From contig NZ_JBNXUO010000002.1 in NCBI RefSeq assembly GCF_050563535.1, forward strand, positions 248,001 through 312,000: a stretch of DNA of 64,000 nucleotides, read 5' to 3'. Positions 1 to 8,350 of this stretch are shown here, in pieces. Position numbers and translations under genes: made by a program. Source of the stretch: Falsiroseomonas sp050563535 (GTDB lineage: Bacteria; Pseudomonadota; Alphaproteobacteria; Acetobacterales; Acetobacteraceae). Position 1 is the stretch's first letter. Every line of letters starts with the position of its first letter. The notes beneath the pieces are model-generated. The model was not told the origin of the DNA and did no database searches. It saw nothing but the letters and a program-made list of their open reading frames with translations.

Positions 1-48
1 GGGAAGCTCGGTGAACATCATCGACAGGTTGGCGGCAAAGCGCGGCAT
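1..48 (-). CDS. Hydroxypyruvate isomerase-like protein, N-terminal fragment
   Basis: Only the first 16 codons lie in the window; the gene runs off the left edge. The peptide begins MPRFAANLSMMFTELP, which matches the conserved start of the hydroxypyruvate isomerase (Hyi/OtnI) TIM-barrel family, where this segment forms the first strand and active-site loop. A strong GGAGGGAGGT-like ribosome binding site lies just upstream on the minus strand. The gene is divergent from the AI-2E-type permease. Family assignment rests on this short stretch alone, so the exact substrate is open. Confidence 0.6.
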   Translation of the reverse strand, partial: MPRFAANLSMMFTELP

Positions 49-164
49 GCGACGGGACCTCCCTCCTCTGGCGCCGGTCGTGATGCCCCGCGGGGCGGGG
101 GCCGGCAAGCCCGCCGCACGGCGGCGGAGGTGCAACGGCGCCCGATTCCCGCTAAGCCGGTCCG

Positions 165-1238
165 ATGGAGAGAGATCCCATCCACCCGGCGAAGCTGATC
201 GGGCTGTTCGCGCTGGCGCTGCTGGGCTTCGGCTGCTTCCTGGTGCTGCGCCCCTTCATCTCCGCCCTGCTCTGGGCGGTGATCCTGGTCTTCACCACCT
301 GGCCGGCCTTCCGGATGCTGCGCGAACGCACGGGACTCGGCCCCGCCGCGGCGGCGCTGGTGATGGTGACGCTGGAATTCCTGCTGATCGGCCTGCCGAT
401 CCTGTTCGCGGCGCCGACCAGCCGGGAGGATGTGGAGGGCCTGCGCGACGGGTTCGAGCGGCTGCTGGTCGGCGGCCTGCCGGGGGTGACGGGCTTCCTG
501 ACCGGCCTGCCATTCGTCGGCGCCTATGTCGGCGAATGGCTACAGGGGTGGGATGCGACCTTCACCGGGCTGTTCGACACCATCCGCCCCTATGCCGGCA
601 CCATCGCGCAGAATGCGCTGGCGTTGCTGGTGGCGGTGCTGTCCGGCCTGGCGGAGCTGCTGCTGGCCATCTTCCTCGCCTTCTTCTTCTACCGCGACGG
701 CCCGGCCATGGCCGCCAAGGCCGAGGCGGTGATGGAACGCCTGGCCGGCCCGCCCGCGCGGCGGCTGATGCAGCTGACCGGCGACGTCACGCGCGGCGTG
801 GTCTACGGCCTTCTCGGCACCGCGGTGGTGCAGGGGGCGATGACCACCATCGGCTTCTGGATCGCGGGCGTGCCGCAGCCGGTCCTGCTGGGCGTGGTGG
901 CCGGGGTCATCTCCATCCTGCCGGTGGGGGCGCCGCTGGTCTGGATTCCCGCCGCGATCTGGCTGTTCACCCAGGGCGAGACGGGGTGGGGCATCTTCAT
1001 GGTGCTCTATGGCGCGCTCGGCATCTCCTCCGTCGACAACTTCATCCGGCCCTGGATGATCAGCCGCGGGGCGGACCTGCCGCTGCTGCTGACGTTGCTC
1101 GGCGCCATCGGCGGCGTGCTGGCCTTCGGCTTCCTCGGCCTGTTCCTCGGCCCCGTGCTGCTCGCCGTGGGGTTCACGCTGCTCAAGGACTGGGCGGCGG
1201 CGGGCGGAAAGCCGCAGGTGCCCGGCCGCCCCACCTGA
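165..1238 (+). CDS. AI-2E family transporter (PerM-like permease)
   Basis: Integral membrane protein of 357 residues. It opens with two hydrophobic helices (roughly residues 11-50), has a further hydrophobic pair near 58-80, a long central hydrophilic part, and a cluster of helices from about 155 to 345. The segment SILPVGAPLVWIPAAIW and the following FIRPWMIS are typical of the AI-2E/PerM exporter family, and the length fits. Members export small molecules or act as sodium/proton antiporters; the substrate cannot be told from sequence. It is monocistronic or leads into the peptide ABC operon about 95 bp downstream. Confidence 0.85.
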   Translation: MERDPIHPAKLIGLFALALLGFGCFLVLRPFISALLWAVILVFTTWPAFRMLRERTGLGPAAAALVMVTLEFLLIGLPILFAAPTSREDVEGLRDGFERLLVGGLPGVTGFLTGLPFVGAYVGEWLQGWDATFTGLFDTIRPYAGTIAQNALALLVAVLSGLAELLLAIFLAFFFYRDGPAMAAKAEAVMERLAGPPARRLMQLTGDVTRGVVYGLLGTAVVQGAMTTIGFWIAGVPQPVLLGVVAGVISILPVGAPLVWIPAAIWLFTQGETGWGIFMVLYGALGISSVDNFIRPWMISRGADLPLLLTLLGAIGGVLAFGFLGLFLGPVLLAVGFTLLKDWAAAGGKPQVPGRPT

Positions 1239-1334
1239 ATCCGGGCTTTCCCGCCCGCTGTGGTCGGGATATTGCAGTTTTCCTGCGCGGACATGGGCGG
1301 AACGACCCCTGCCGTGCCAGAGGGAGATCGAGGG

Positions 1335-2921
1335 ATGCGAAGGATCTGGGGCGCGGCGCTGGCCGCGGCGATCACGCTGGCGGCCGGGATGGGAGAGGCG
1401 CGGACCGTGCGCTGGGCGGCGTCGGGCGACCCGAACACGATGGACCCGCACAGCCAGAACATCGGCACCGTCACGATGGTTCTGCAGCAGATCTACGACC
1501 CGCTGATCCACCGCAACGCCGACCTGTCCCTGCGCCCTGGCCTTGCGCTGTCCTGGACGCAGGTCGAGCCGACGCGCTGGCGTTTCGTGCTGCGCCAGGG
1601 CGTCCGCTTCCATGAGGGCGAAGCCTTCACCGCGGACGATGTCGTCTTCTCCATTACCCGCGCCCTGCAGCCGACCTCCAATTTCGGCATCTTCGTCGAC
1701 ACCGTCGATCACGCCGAGAAGGTGGACGACTTCACGGTGGACGTGGTGACGAAGGTCGCCGACCCGATCCTGCCGAACAAGTTCGCCTCGGTGTACATGA
1801 TGTCCCGCTCCTGGTCGGAGCGGCACAACGCCATCCGCCCGCAGAACACCCGCGCGCGGGAGGAGATGCACACCGTCCGCAGCACGAACGGCACCGGCGC
1901 CTTCCGCCTGGCGAGCCGCGAGGGCGACGTCCGCACCGTGCTGCGCCGCAACGAGGACTGGTTCGGCTGGACCGAGCCGGGCCAGACGGCGGGCAACGTC
2001 ACCGAGATCGTCTTCCGCCCCATCGCGTCCGATGCGACCCGCATCGCGGCGCTGCTGTCGGGCGAGGTGGACTTCGTGCTCGACCCGCCGCTGCAGGACC
2101 TGAACCGCCTGCGGTCCGCGCAGGGCGTGAAGGTGGTGGAGGGGCCGGAGGTGCGGTCCATCTTCCTCGCGATGGACACCTTCCGCGACGAGCTGCTGTA
2201 TGCCGATGTGCGCGGCCGCAACCCCTTCCGCGACCTGCGCGTGCGCCAGGCGCTGTACCACGCCATCGACATCCAGGCGATCCACCGCACCACCATGCGC
2301 GGGCAGAGCATCGTCACCGGCACCTTCTTCCCGCCCCAGGTCAACGGCTACGTCGCCGAGGAGGATGTGCGCCTGCCCCATGACCCCGCGCGCGCCCGCG
2401 CGCTGCTGGCCGAGGCAGGGTATCCGAACGGCTTCGGCCTCACGCTCGACTGCCCGAACAACCGCTACATCAACGACGAGCAGATCTGCGCCGCGATCGC
2501 CGCGATGTGGGCGCGCATCGGCATCCGGACGACGGTGAGGGCGCAGCCCATCGCGCCCTTCTTCGCCCAGATCCAGCGCGACGACACCAGCATCTACCTG
2601 CTGGGCTGGGGCGTGCCGACGCTGGATGCGCTGTATTCCTTCCAGTCGCTGCTGGCGACCCGGAACGGCGCGCAGGGCGACGGCATCTGGAACTACGGCC
2701 GCTACTCCAACCCGCGCATGGACGAGCTGGTGGCGCGGATGAAGACCGAATCCGGCGATGGCCGGCAGGCCGCCATCCGCGAGGCGCTCCGCATCTACCG
2801 CGAGGACGTGCCCCACATCCCGCTGCACCACCAGATGATCCCCTGGGCCATGCGCAGCAACGTCACCATCCCGCATGCGGCGAACAACCAGCCGTATTTC
2901 CGCTGGATGGTCGTGAACTGA
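1335..2921 (+). CDS. Peptide/nickel-type ABC transporter substrate-binding protein (SBP_bac_5)
   Basis: Periplasmic binding protein of 528 residues, first gene of a five-gene ABC importer. The chosen start gives a Sec signal peptide (MRRIWGAALAAAITLAAGMGEA) and has AGGGAG 10 bp upstream; an in-frame ATG 75 bp earlier has neither. The mature part carries the family-5 pattern: an early DPNTMDPHSQN segment, YDPLI, then a lobe with FHEGEAFTADDVVFSI. The length is normal. It should deliver an oligopeptide, a dipeptide or a similar solute to the permeases encoded next. The ligand is not predictable. Confidence 0.92.
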   Translation: MRRIWGAALAAAITLAAGMGEARTVRWAASGDPNTMDPHSQNIGTVTMVLQQIYDPLIHRNADLSLRPGLALSWTQVEPTRWRFVLRQGVRFHEGEAFTADDVVFSITRALQPTSNFGIFVDTVDHAEKVDDFTVDVVTKVADPILPNKFASVYMMSRSWSERHNAIRPQNTRAREEMHTVRSTNGTGAFRLASREGDVRTVLRRNEDWFGWTEPGQTAGNVTEIVFRPIASDATRIAALLSGEVDFVLDPPLQDLNRLRSAQGVKVVEGPEVRSIFLAMDTFRDELLYADVRGRNPFRDLRVRQALYHAIDIQAIHRTTMRGQSIVTGTFFPPQVNGYVAEEDVRLPHDPARARALLAEAGYPNGFGLTLDCPNNRYINDEQICAAIAAMWARIGIRTTVRAQPIAPFFAQIQRDDTSIYLLGWGVPTLDALYSFQSLLATRNGAQGDGIWNYGRYSNPRMDELVARMKTESGDGRQAAIREALRIYREDVPHIPLHHQMIPWAMRSNVTIPHAANNQPYFRWMVVN

Positions 2922-2980
2922 GACCACACCCGGCCGCGGCCCCGGAGACCCCGGGGCCGCGGCGCGCTTAGGAAGACAAC

Positions 2981-3964
2981 GTGTTCGCTTTCGTCATCTC
3001 CCGCATCCTCCAGGCGCTGCCCGTCATGCTGACGGTCGCGCTCCTGTCCTTCGCGATGTTCGCCTATGTCGGCGATCCCGTCGCCATCATGCTCGGCCAG
3101 GACTACACCGAGGCGCAGCGCGCCGCGCTGATCCGCGACCTCGGGCTGGACCAGCCCTTCTTCGTGCAGTTCCTCCGCTTCCTCGGCAATGCCGTGCAGG
3201 GGGAATTCGGCCTGTCCTACCGCCTGTCCCGCCCGGTGATCGACCTCATCGCCGAACGCGCGCCGGCGACGCTGGAACTGGCGCTGACGGCGGCCTTCCT
3301 GGCGCTGCTGGTCGGCGTGCCGATGGGCGTCTACACGGGGCTCTACCGCAATTCCTGGCTGAGCCGCTTCTTCCTGACCTTCAGCCTGATCGGCGTGTCG
3401 CTGCCCACCTTCCTGATCGGCATCCTGCTGATCCTCACCTTCTCCGTCTGGCTGGGCTGGCTGCCGTCCTTCGGGCGGGGGGACACGGTGCGGCTGGGCT
3501 GGTGGAGCACGGGATACCTGACCGCGGGCGGCATCAAGGCGCTGATCCTGCCGGCCGTGACGCTCGGCCTGTTCCAGCTGACGCTGATCATGCGCCTGGT
3601 GCGGGCCGAGATGCTGGAGGTGCTGCGGACGGACTACATCAAGTTCGCCCGCGCGCGCGGCCTGTCGAACCGGGCGGTGCATTTCGGACACGCGCTGAAG
3701 AACACGCTGGTGCCGGTCATCACCATCGCCGGCCTCCAGCTCGGCGGCATCATCGCCTTCGCGATCGTGACGGAGACGGTGTTCCAGTGGCCGGGCATGG
3801 GTCTGCTGTTCATCCAGTCCGTGGGCGCGGCCGACATCCCGGTGATGGCGGCCTACCTGCTGCTGATCGCGGCGCTGTTCGTGACCATCAACCTGATCGT
3901 CGACCTGCTCTACTACGCGGTCGACCCAAGGCTGCGGATCGGCGGCGGGAAGGGGGGGCACTGA
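2981..3964 (+). CDS. ABC transporter permease, DppB/OppB type
   Basis: Inner-membrane subunit of the peptide-type importer, 327 residues with about six helices. The start is GTG with AGGAAG 5 bp upstream, giving the usual N-terminus MFAFVISRILQALPVM. The cytoplasmic EAA loop is present near residues 210-235 (EMLEVLRTDYIKFARARGLS). The C-terminal half has the family's GMGLLFIQSVGAADIPVM segment. It lies 60 bp after the binding-protein gene and 2 bp before the partner permease, so the genes are one operon. Confidence 0.92.
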   Translation: MFAFVISRILQALPVMLTVALLSFAMFAYVGDPVAIMLGQDYTEAQRAALIRDLGLDQPFFVQFLRFLGNAVQGEFGLSYRLSRPVIDLIAERAPATLELALTAAFLALLVGVPMGVYTGLYRNSWLSRFFLTFSLIGVSLPTFLIGILLILTFSVWLGWLPSFGRGDTVRLGWWSTGYLTAGGIKALILPAVTLGLFQLTLIMRLVRAEMLEVLRTDYIKFARARGLSNRAVHFGHALKNTLVPVITIAGLQLGGIIAFAIVTETVFQWPGMGLLFIQSVGAADIPVMAAYLLLIAALFVTINLIVDLLYYAVDPRLRIGGGKGGH

Positions 3965-3966
3965 CC

Positions 3967-4881
3967 ATGGCCCAGGCCATCCGACGCTTCCTCGACAGCG
4001 ACATCTGGTATTCCTTCACGCGGTCGCCCATCACCGTCGCCTCGGCGATCGTGGCCGTGATCTGCATCGGCGGCGCGGTGCTCGCGCCCTGGATCGCGCC
4101 CCACAACCCCTTCGACCTCGCCTCGCTCCAGCTGATGGACGCCTTCAAGCCGCCCGCCTGGGAGGCGGAGGGCGAGGCGACCTACCTCCTCGGCACCGAC
4201 GACCAGGGGCGCGACGTGCTCTCGGCCATCATGTACGGCGCGCGGGTGTCGCTGCTCGTCGGCTTCTGCGCCGTCGTCATGTCCGTCTTCATCGGCATCG
4301 CGGCGGGGCTGGCAGCGGGCTACCTTGGCGGCACGGTCGATTCGCTGCTGATGCGCATCGCCGACATCAAGCTGACCTTCCCCACCATCCTGATCGCGCT
4401 GCTGATCGACGGCATGGTGCGCGCCGCCCTGCCGCGCGACGTGCATGACCAGCTTGCGCTCTACGTCGTGATCTTCGCCATCGGCTTCTCCAACTGGCCG
4501 TCCTTCGCGCGCACCGTGCGGGGCTCGACCATGGTGGAGCGCAACAAGGAATACGTGCAGGCCGCCCGCGTCATCGGGCTCGGCCGCGGGCGGATCATGG
4601 TCAGCCACGTCCTGCCGAACGTCCTCGGCCCCGTGCTGGTCATCGCGACGCTCCAGCTCGGCTTCGCGATCCTGACGGAGGCGACGCTGTCCTTCCTCGG
4701 GGTCGGCGTGCCGCCGACCCAGCCCTCGCTCGGCACCTTGATCCGAATCGGCAACGACTTCCTCTTCTCCGGCGAGTGGTGGATCACCATATTCCCCGGC
4801 CTTGCGCTGATCGTCCTCGTGCTCTCCGTCAATCTCCTGGGCGACTGGCTGCGCGACGCCCTCAATCCGAAGCTGCGGTAG
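3967..4881 (+). CDS. ABC transporter permease, DppC/OppC type
   Basis: Second membrane subunit, 304 residues. After the N-terminal helix comes the periplasmic OppC N-domain and the conserved LLGTDDQGRDVLSAIMYGARVSL motif of this family. The EAA loop appears around residues 195-215 (ERNKEYVQAARVIGLG). The start codon lies 2 bp after the stop of the first permease gene, so translation is probably coupled. It pairs with the DppB-like subunit to form the transmembrane channel. Confidence 0.92.
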   Translation: MAQAIRRFLDSDIWYSFTRSPITVASAIVAVICIGGAVLAPWIAPHNPFDLASLQLMDAFKPPAWEAEGEATYLLGTDDQGRDVLSAIMYGARVSLLVGFCAVVMSVFIGIAAGLAAGYLGGTVDSLLMRIADIKLTFPTILIALLIDGMVRAALPRDVHDQLALYVVIFAIGFSNWPSFARTVRGSTMVERNKEYVQAARVIGLGRGRIMVSHVLPNVLGPVLVIATLQLGFAILTEATLSFLGVGVPPTQPSLGTLIRIGNDFLFSGEWWITIFPGLALIVLVLSVNLLGDWLRDALNPKLR

Positions 4882-4882
4882 A

Positions 4883-5926
4883 ATGTCCAATACCCAACCA
4901 TTGCTCGAGGTGAAGAACCTCCGCGTGGAGTTCCCCACGCGCCGCGGCACGCTGGTCGCGCTCGACGACGTGTCCTTCGACATCCATCCCGGCGAGGTGC
5001 TGGGCGTGGTGGGCGAATCTGGTGCCGGCAAGTCCATGACCGGCGCCGCCATCATCGGCCTGCTGGAGCCGCCGGGCCGCATCGCGGGCGGGCAGATCCT
5101 GCTCGACGGCCGGCGCATCGACAACCTGCCCTACAAGGAGATGCGGAGCGTCCGCGGGCGGCAGATCGGCGCGATCTTCCAGGACCCGCTGACCACGCTG
5201 AACCCGCTCTACACCATCGGCCGGCAGCTGGTGGAGACGATGACCACCCACTTGCCGCTGAACCCCGCCCAGGCGCGTGCCAAGGCGATCGAGTGGCTGG
5301 AACTCGTCGGCATCCCCGCCGCCGCGCAGCGCATCGACAGCTACCCGCACGAATTCTCGGGCGGGATGCGCCAGCGCGTCGTCATCGCTCTCGCGCTCTG
5401 CGCCGAGCCGAAGCTGATCGTGGCGGATGAGCCGACCACCGCGCTCGACGTCAGCATCCAGGCGCAGGTTATCGCCCTGCTGAAGCGCCTCGCGCGGGAG
5501 AAGGGGACGGCGATGATGCTCGTCACCCACGACATGGGCGTCATCGCGGAGACCGCCGACCGGGTCGCGGTGATGTATGCCGGCCGCATCGCGGAGATCG
5601 GCAGCGTGCGGAGCGTCGTGAAGCACCCCGCGCACCCCTATTCCGCCGGCCTCATGGGCTCCATCCCGCCGATCAGCCACCGGCTGGAACGGATGCAGCA
5701 GATCGACGGCGCGATGCCGCGGCTTTCCGCCATCCCGAAGGGCTGCGCCTACAACCCGCGCTGCCCGCGCGTCTTCGACCGCTGCCGGGTGGAACGGCCT
5801 GACCTGCTGGATGCGGGCGACACGCGCGCGGCTTGCTGGCTCTACGCCGACCCGTCGGCGCGGCTGCTGCGCGACAATCCCTCCGACCGCTACCTGCGGG
5901 ACGACAAGGCGCATGCCGATGCGTGA
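4883..5926 (+). CDS. ABC transporter ATP-binding protein, DppD/OppD type
   Basis: First of two ATPases of the peptide importer, 347 residues. Walker A reads GESGAGKS (near residue 50), the signature FSGGMRQR is near residue 157, and Walker B with the catalytic glutamate is LIVADEPTT. A C-terminal oligopeptide-type extension has cysteines (GCAYNPRCPRVFDRC), as is usual for DppD/OppD. The gene begins 1 bp after the second permease gene stops. Confidence 0.92.
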   Translation: MSNTQPLLEVKNLRVEFPTRRGTLVALDDVSFDIHPGEVLGVVGESGAGKSMTGAAIIGLLEPPGRIAGGQILLDGRRIDNLPYKEMRSVRGRQIGAIFQDPLTTLNPLYTIGRQLVETMTTHLPLNPAQARAKAIEWLELVGIPAAAQRIDSYPHEFSGGMRQRVVIALALCAEPKLIVADEPTTALDVSIQAQVIALLKRLAREKGTAMMLVTHDMGVIAETADRVAVMYAGRIAEIGSVRSVVKHPAHPYSAGLMGSIPPISHRLERMQQIDGAMPRLSAIPKGCAYNPRCPRVFDRCRVERPDLLDAGDTRAACWLYADPSARLLRDNPSDRYLRDDKAHADA

Positions 5927-6968
5927 CGTGATGCAGCCGATGCTCGAGACGCAGGACGTCGCGCGCTTCTTCGACGTGTCCCGCCCGCTGCTCCAGCGCG
6001 TGCTGGCGCGGGAGGCGAAGCGCACGCTGCGCGCGGTGGATGGCGTGTCCTTCGCCATCCCGAAGGGCACCACGCTGTCGCTGGTCGGCGAATCCGGCTG
6101 CGGCAAGTCCACCGTCGCGCGGCTCGTCGTCGGGCTCTACGGCCCGACGCGGGGCAAGGTGCTGTTCGACGGCCGCGACCTGGCGGAGGCGCGCGCGGAC
6201 AGCACGCAGCGCCGCCGGATGCAGATGATCTTCCAGGACCCCTATGCCAGCCTCAACCCGCGCTGGCGCGTCCGCGACATCATCGCCGAGCCGATCCGCG
6301 CCTTCGGGCTGACGAAGGACGGCGCCGCGATCGACGCGCGGGTGGGGGAGTTGCTGACGCAGGTCGGGCTTTCCCCCCTCGACGGGCAGAAGTTCCCGCA
6401 CGAATTCTCGGGCGGGCAGCGGCAGCGCATCTCGATCGCGCGCGCGCTGTCCTCCAACCCGGAATTCCTGGTCTGCGACGAGCCGACCAGCGCGCTCGAC
6501 GTGTCGGTGCAGGCGCAGATCCTGAACCTGATGAAGGACCTGCAGGCGCGGCTCGGCCTGACCTACCTGTTCATCAGCCACAACCTCGCCGTGGTGCGGC
6601 AGGTCAGCGACCGGATCGGCGTGATGTATCTCGGCCGCCTGGTGGAGCTTGCGCCGGCCGAGACGCTGTTCACCACGCCGCGGCACCCCTACACGCGCGC
6701 CCTGATGGAGGCGATCCCGGACCTGGAGATGACGGGGCGGCAGCGCATCCCGGTGGGGGGCGAGGTGCCGAGCCCCATCAACCCGCCCTCGGGCTGCCCC
6801 TTCCACCCGCGCTGCCCGCTGGCGAATGACCGCTGCCGGGCCGAACGCCCGGCGATGATCCCCGCCCGCGGCACGCCGGAGACTCTGGCGGCCTGCCACG
6901 CGGTGGAGGAAGGCCGCGACGGCGGGCCGCGCCTGCCGGAAACCGGGGAGCTTCTCGCGGCGTCCTGA
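5919..6968 (+). CDS. ABC transporter ATP-binding protein, DppF/OppF type
   Basis: Second ATPase of the importer, about 349 residues. Walker A is GESGCGKS, the signature is FSGGQRQR, Walker B is LVCDEPTS, and the C-terminal extension has the cysteine pattern GCPFHPRCPLANDRC. The start is uncertain. ATGs at 5913, 5919 and 5931 are all in frame; 5919 is preferred because an AAGG sits 9 bp upstream. The start overlaps the end of the preceding ATPase gene, so the two are coupled. Confidence 0.9.
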   Translation: MRDVMQPMLETQDVARFFDVSRPLLQRVLAREAKRTLRAVDGVSFAIPKGTTLSLVGESGCGKSTVARLVVGLYGPTRGKVLFDGRDLAEARADSTQRRRMQMIFQDPYASLNPRWRVRDIIAEPIRAFGLTKDGAAIDARVGELLTQVGLSPLDGQKFPHEFSGGQRQRISIARALSSNPEFLVCDEPTSALDVSVQAQILNLMKDLQARLGLTYLFISHNLAVVRQVSDRIGVMYLGRLVELAPAETLFTTPRHPYTRALMEAIPDLEMTGRQRIPVGGEVPSPINPPSGCPFHPRCPLANDRCRAERPAMIPARGTPETLAACHAVEEGRDGGPRLPETGELLAAS

Positions 6969-6997
6969 CGCGGTGCTTCACCGCGGAGGGCAGGGCG

Positions 6998-7798
6998 ATG
7001 GCTGGCGTGCTGGTGGCTGGGCGGCCTGTCGCCCGCCGGGGGTTGGTCCTGGCCGGCGCCGGCTTCCTGTGCGGCTGCGGCGCGCAGCATGCGCTGCCGC
7101 AGCCGGCGGGGATGGAGCTTGCGGCCGCGCAGCGCGCCATCGGCGCCGCGCCGCCGCTGCGCCGCCATGACCGGCCGGAGGCGGAGCAGGCGGCGATGCT
7201 CGGCCGCGTCGCGGCCCGGGTCGCCGAGGCGTCGGACCCGATGTGCCGCCGCTACCTCGACGGCCCCTGCCGCTTCGCCGTCGCGCTCGCGCGGTCCGAC
7301 GAGGTGAACGCCTTCGCCAGCGAGGGCCCGGCCGTCACGGTCACGTCCGGTCTGCTGGGCGTGGTGGAGAACGACGCCGAGCTGGCCGCCGTCGTCGCGC
7401 ATGAATACGGCCACCACCTGGCGCGGCACCTTGCCCGGGCGGGAACGCGGATGCGGCTCGGCGCCGTCATCGGGTCGCTGGTCGGCGGCTACCTCGCCGG
7501 GCCGCTGGGGTCGGAGGCAGGTGGGCGGCTTGCGGGCGGCGCTGCGCGGCTGGCCTATTCGCAGGAGGAGGAACGCGAGGCCGACTACCTTGCCGCCTTC
7601 ATGGTCCATCGCGCCGGCTACGGGCTGGAGGAAGCCGGTCGAGTCTGGGTGCGGCTGGCGCAGGCGGCGGGGCGCGCGGATGCGCCCGGCCTCATCTCCA
7701 CCCACCCGACCGGCCCGCAACGCCTGGCGGCTTGGCGGAACACCGTGGCCGAGATCGGCGCACAGCCCCCCGGCGAGGCGATGCCGCGACTGGCGTGA
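6998..7798 (+). CDS. M48 family metalloprotease, probable lipoprotein
   Basis: Zinc protease of 266 residues. The N-terminus (residues 1-27) is a hydrophobic signal ending in LCGC, which can serve as a lipobox, so the protein is probably anchored in the envelope. The active-site HEYGHH is at 135-140 and the third-ligand region EREAD is at about 183-187, as in LoiP/BepA-type M48 peptidases. Such proteins degrade misfolded outer-membrane or periplasmic proteins. It lies 29 bp after the ABC operon, but the link may be only positional. Confidence 0.85.
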   Translation: MAGVLVAGRPVARRGLVLAGAGFLCGCGAQHALPQPAGMELAAAQRAIGAAPPLRRHDRPEAEQAAMLGRVAARVAEASDPMCRRYLDGPCRFAVALARSDEVNAFASEGPAVTVTSGLLGVVENDAELAAVVAHEYGHHLARHLARAGTRMRLGAVIGSLVGGYLAGPLGSEAGGRLAGGAARLAYSQEEEREADYLAAFMVHRAGYGLEEAGRVWVRLAQAAGRADAPGLISTHPTGPQRLAAWRNTVAEIGAQPPGEAMPRLA

Positions 7799-7811
7799 CC
7801 GCCTGCGCCGG

Positions 7812-8285
7812 TCAGCGGATCGGCACCACCGCCACCGCATTGTAAGGCGAGCCATCCACCAGGCGCGTGGACCAGGCGAGGTAGACCACCGCCTGGCGTT
7901 CCTCGTCCACGAAGCGGTGGACGCGGGTTTCCTTGAAGAACAGGCTCGTGCTGCTCTCATAGACCACCTCGCCGCGTTCGCCCCGCTGGGCGCCGGGCTG
8001 CACCTGCACGGGGCCGGTGGCGGTGCAGGTGATGGCGAAGCGCGCCGGGTCCTCCGCCACGCCGAGCATCCCGGACAGGCCCCCCGTCCGCGCCTGGCTG
8101 ATGTAGCAGGAGATGCCGCGCACCTCCGGGTCGTCGAACCGCTCCACCACCACGCGGTGGCTGCGCGTCAGGCCCAGGTTGGTGATGGCCGTGTTCACAT
8201 GGCCGATCTCCCGCGTGTCCTGCGCCGCGGCGGGGGCGGCGACCAGCAGCGGCAGCAGCAGGGCGAGGCGGGGCAGGTTCGGCAT
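7812..8285 (-). CDS. creA: CreA family periplasmic protein
   Basis: Small exported protein of 157 residues. The start at 8285 gives a clean Sec signal peptide (MPNLPRLALLLPLLVAAPAAAQ); a longer frame upstream would bury it. The mature part carries CreA-family features: VVVERFDDPEVRGISCYIS, then the glycine-rich TGGLSGMLGVAEDP, and a C-terminal half with YESSTSLFFKETRVHRFVD. The biochemical role of CreA is not established. The gene converges on the M48 protease gene with a 13-bp gap. Confidence 0.85.
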   Translation of the reverse strand: MPNLPRLALLLPLLVAAPAAAQDTREIGHVNTAITNLGLTRSHRVVVERFDDPEVRGISCYISQARTGGLSGMLGVAEDPARFAITCTATGPVQVQPGAQRGERGEVVYESSTSLFFKETRVHRFVDEERQAVVYLAWSTRLVDGSPYNAVAVVPIR

Positions 8286-8350
8286 GGCGTGTCTCTCCTC
8301 GGGTGGTTGGGGCCCAGAACGCCATGCGGGGCGCTCCGGCTGCAAGCCGC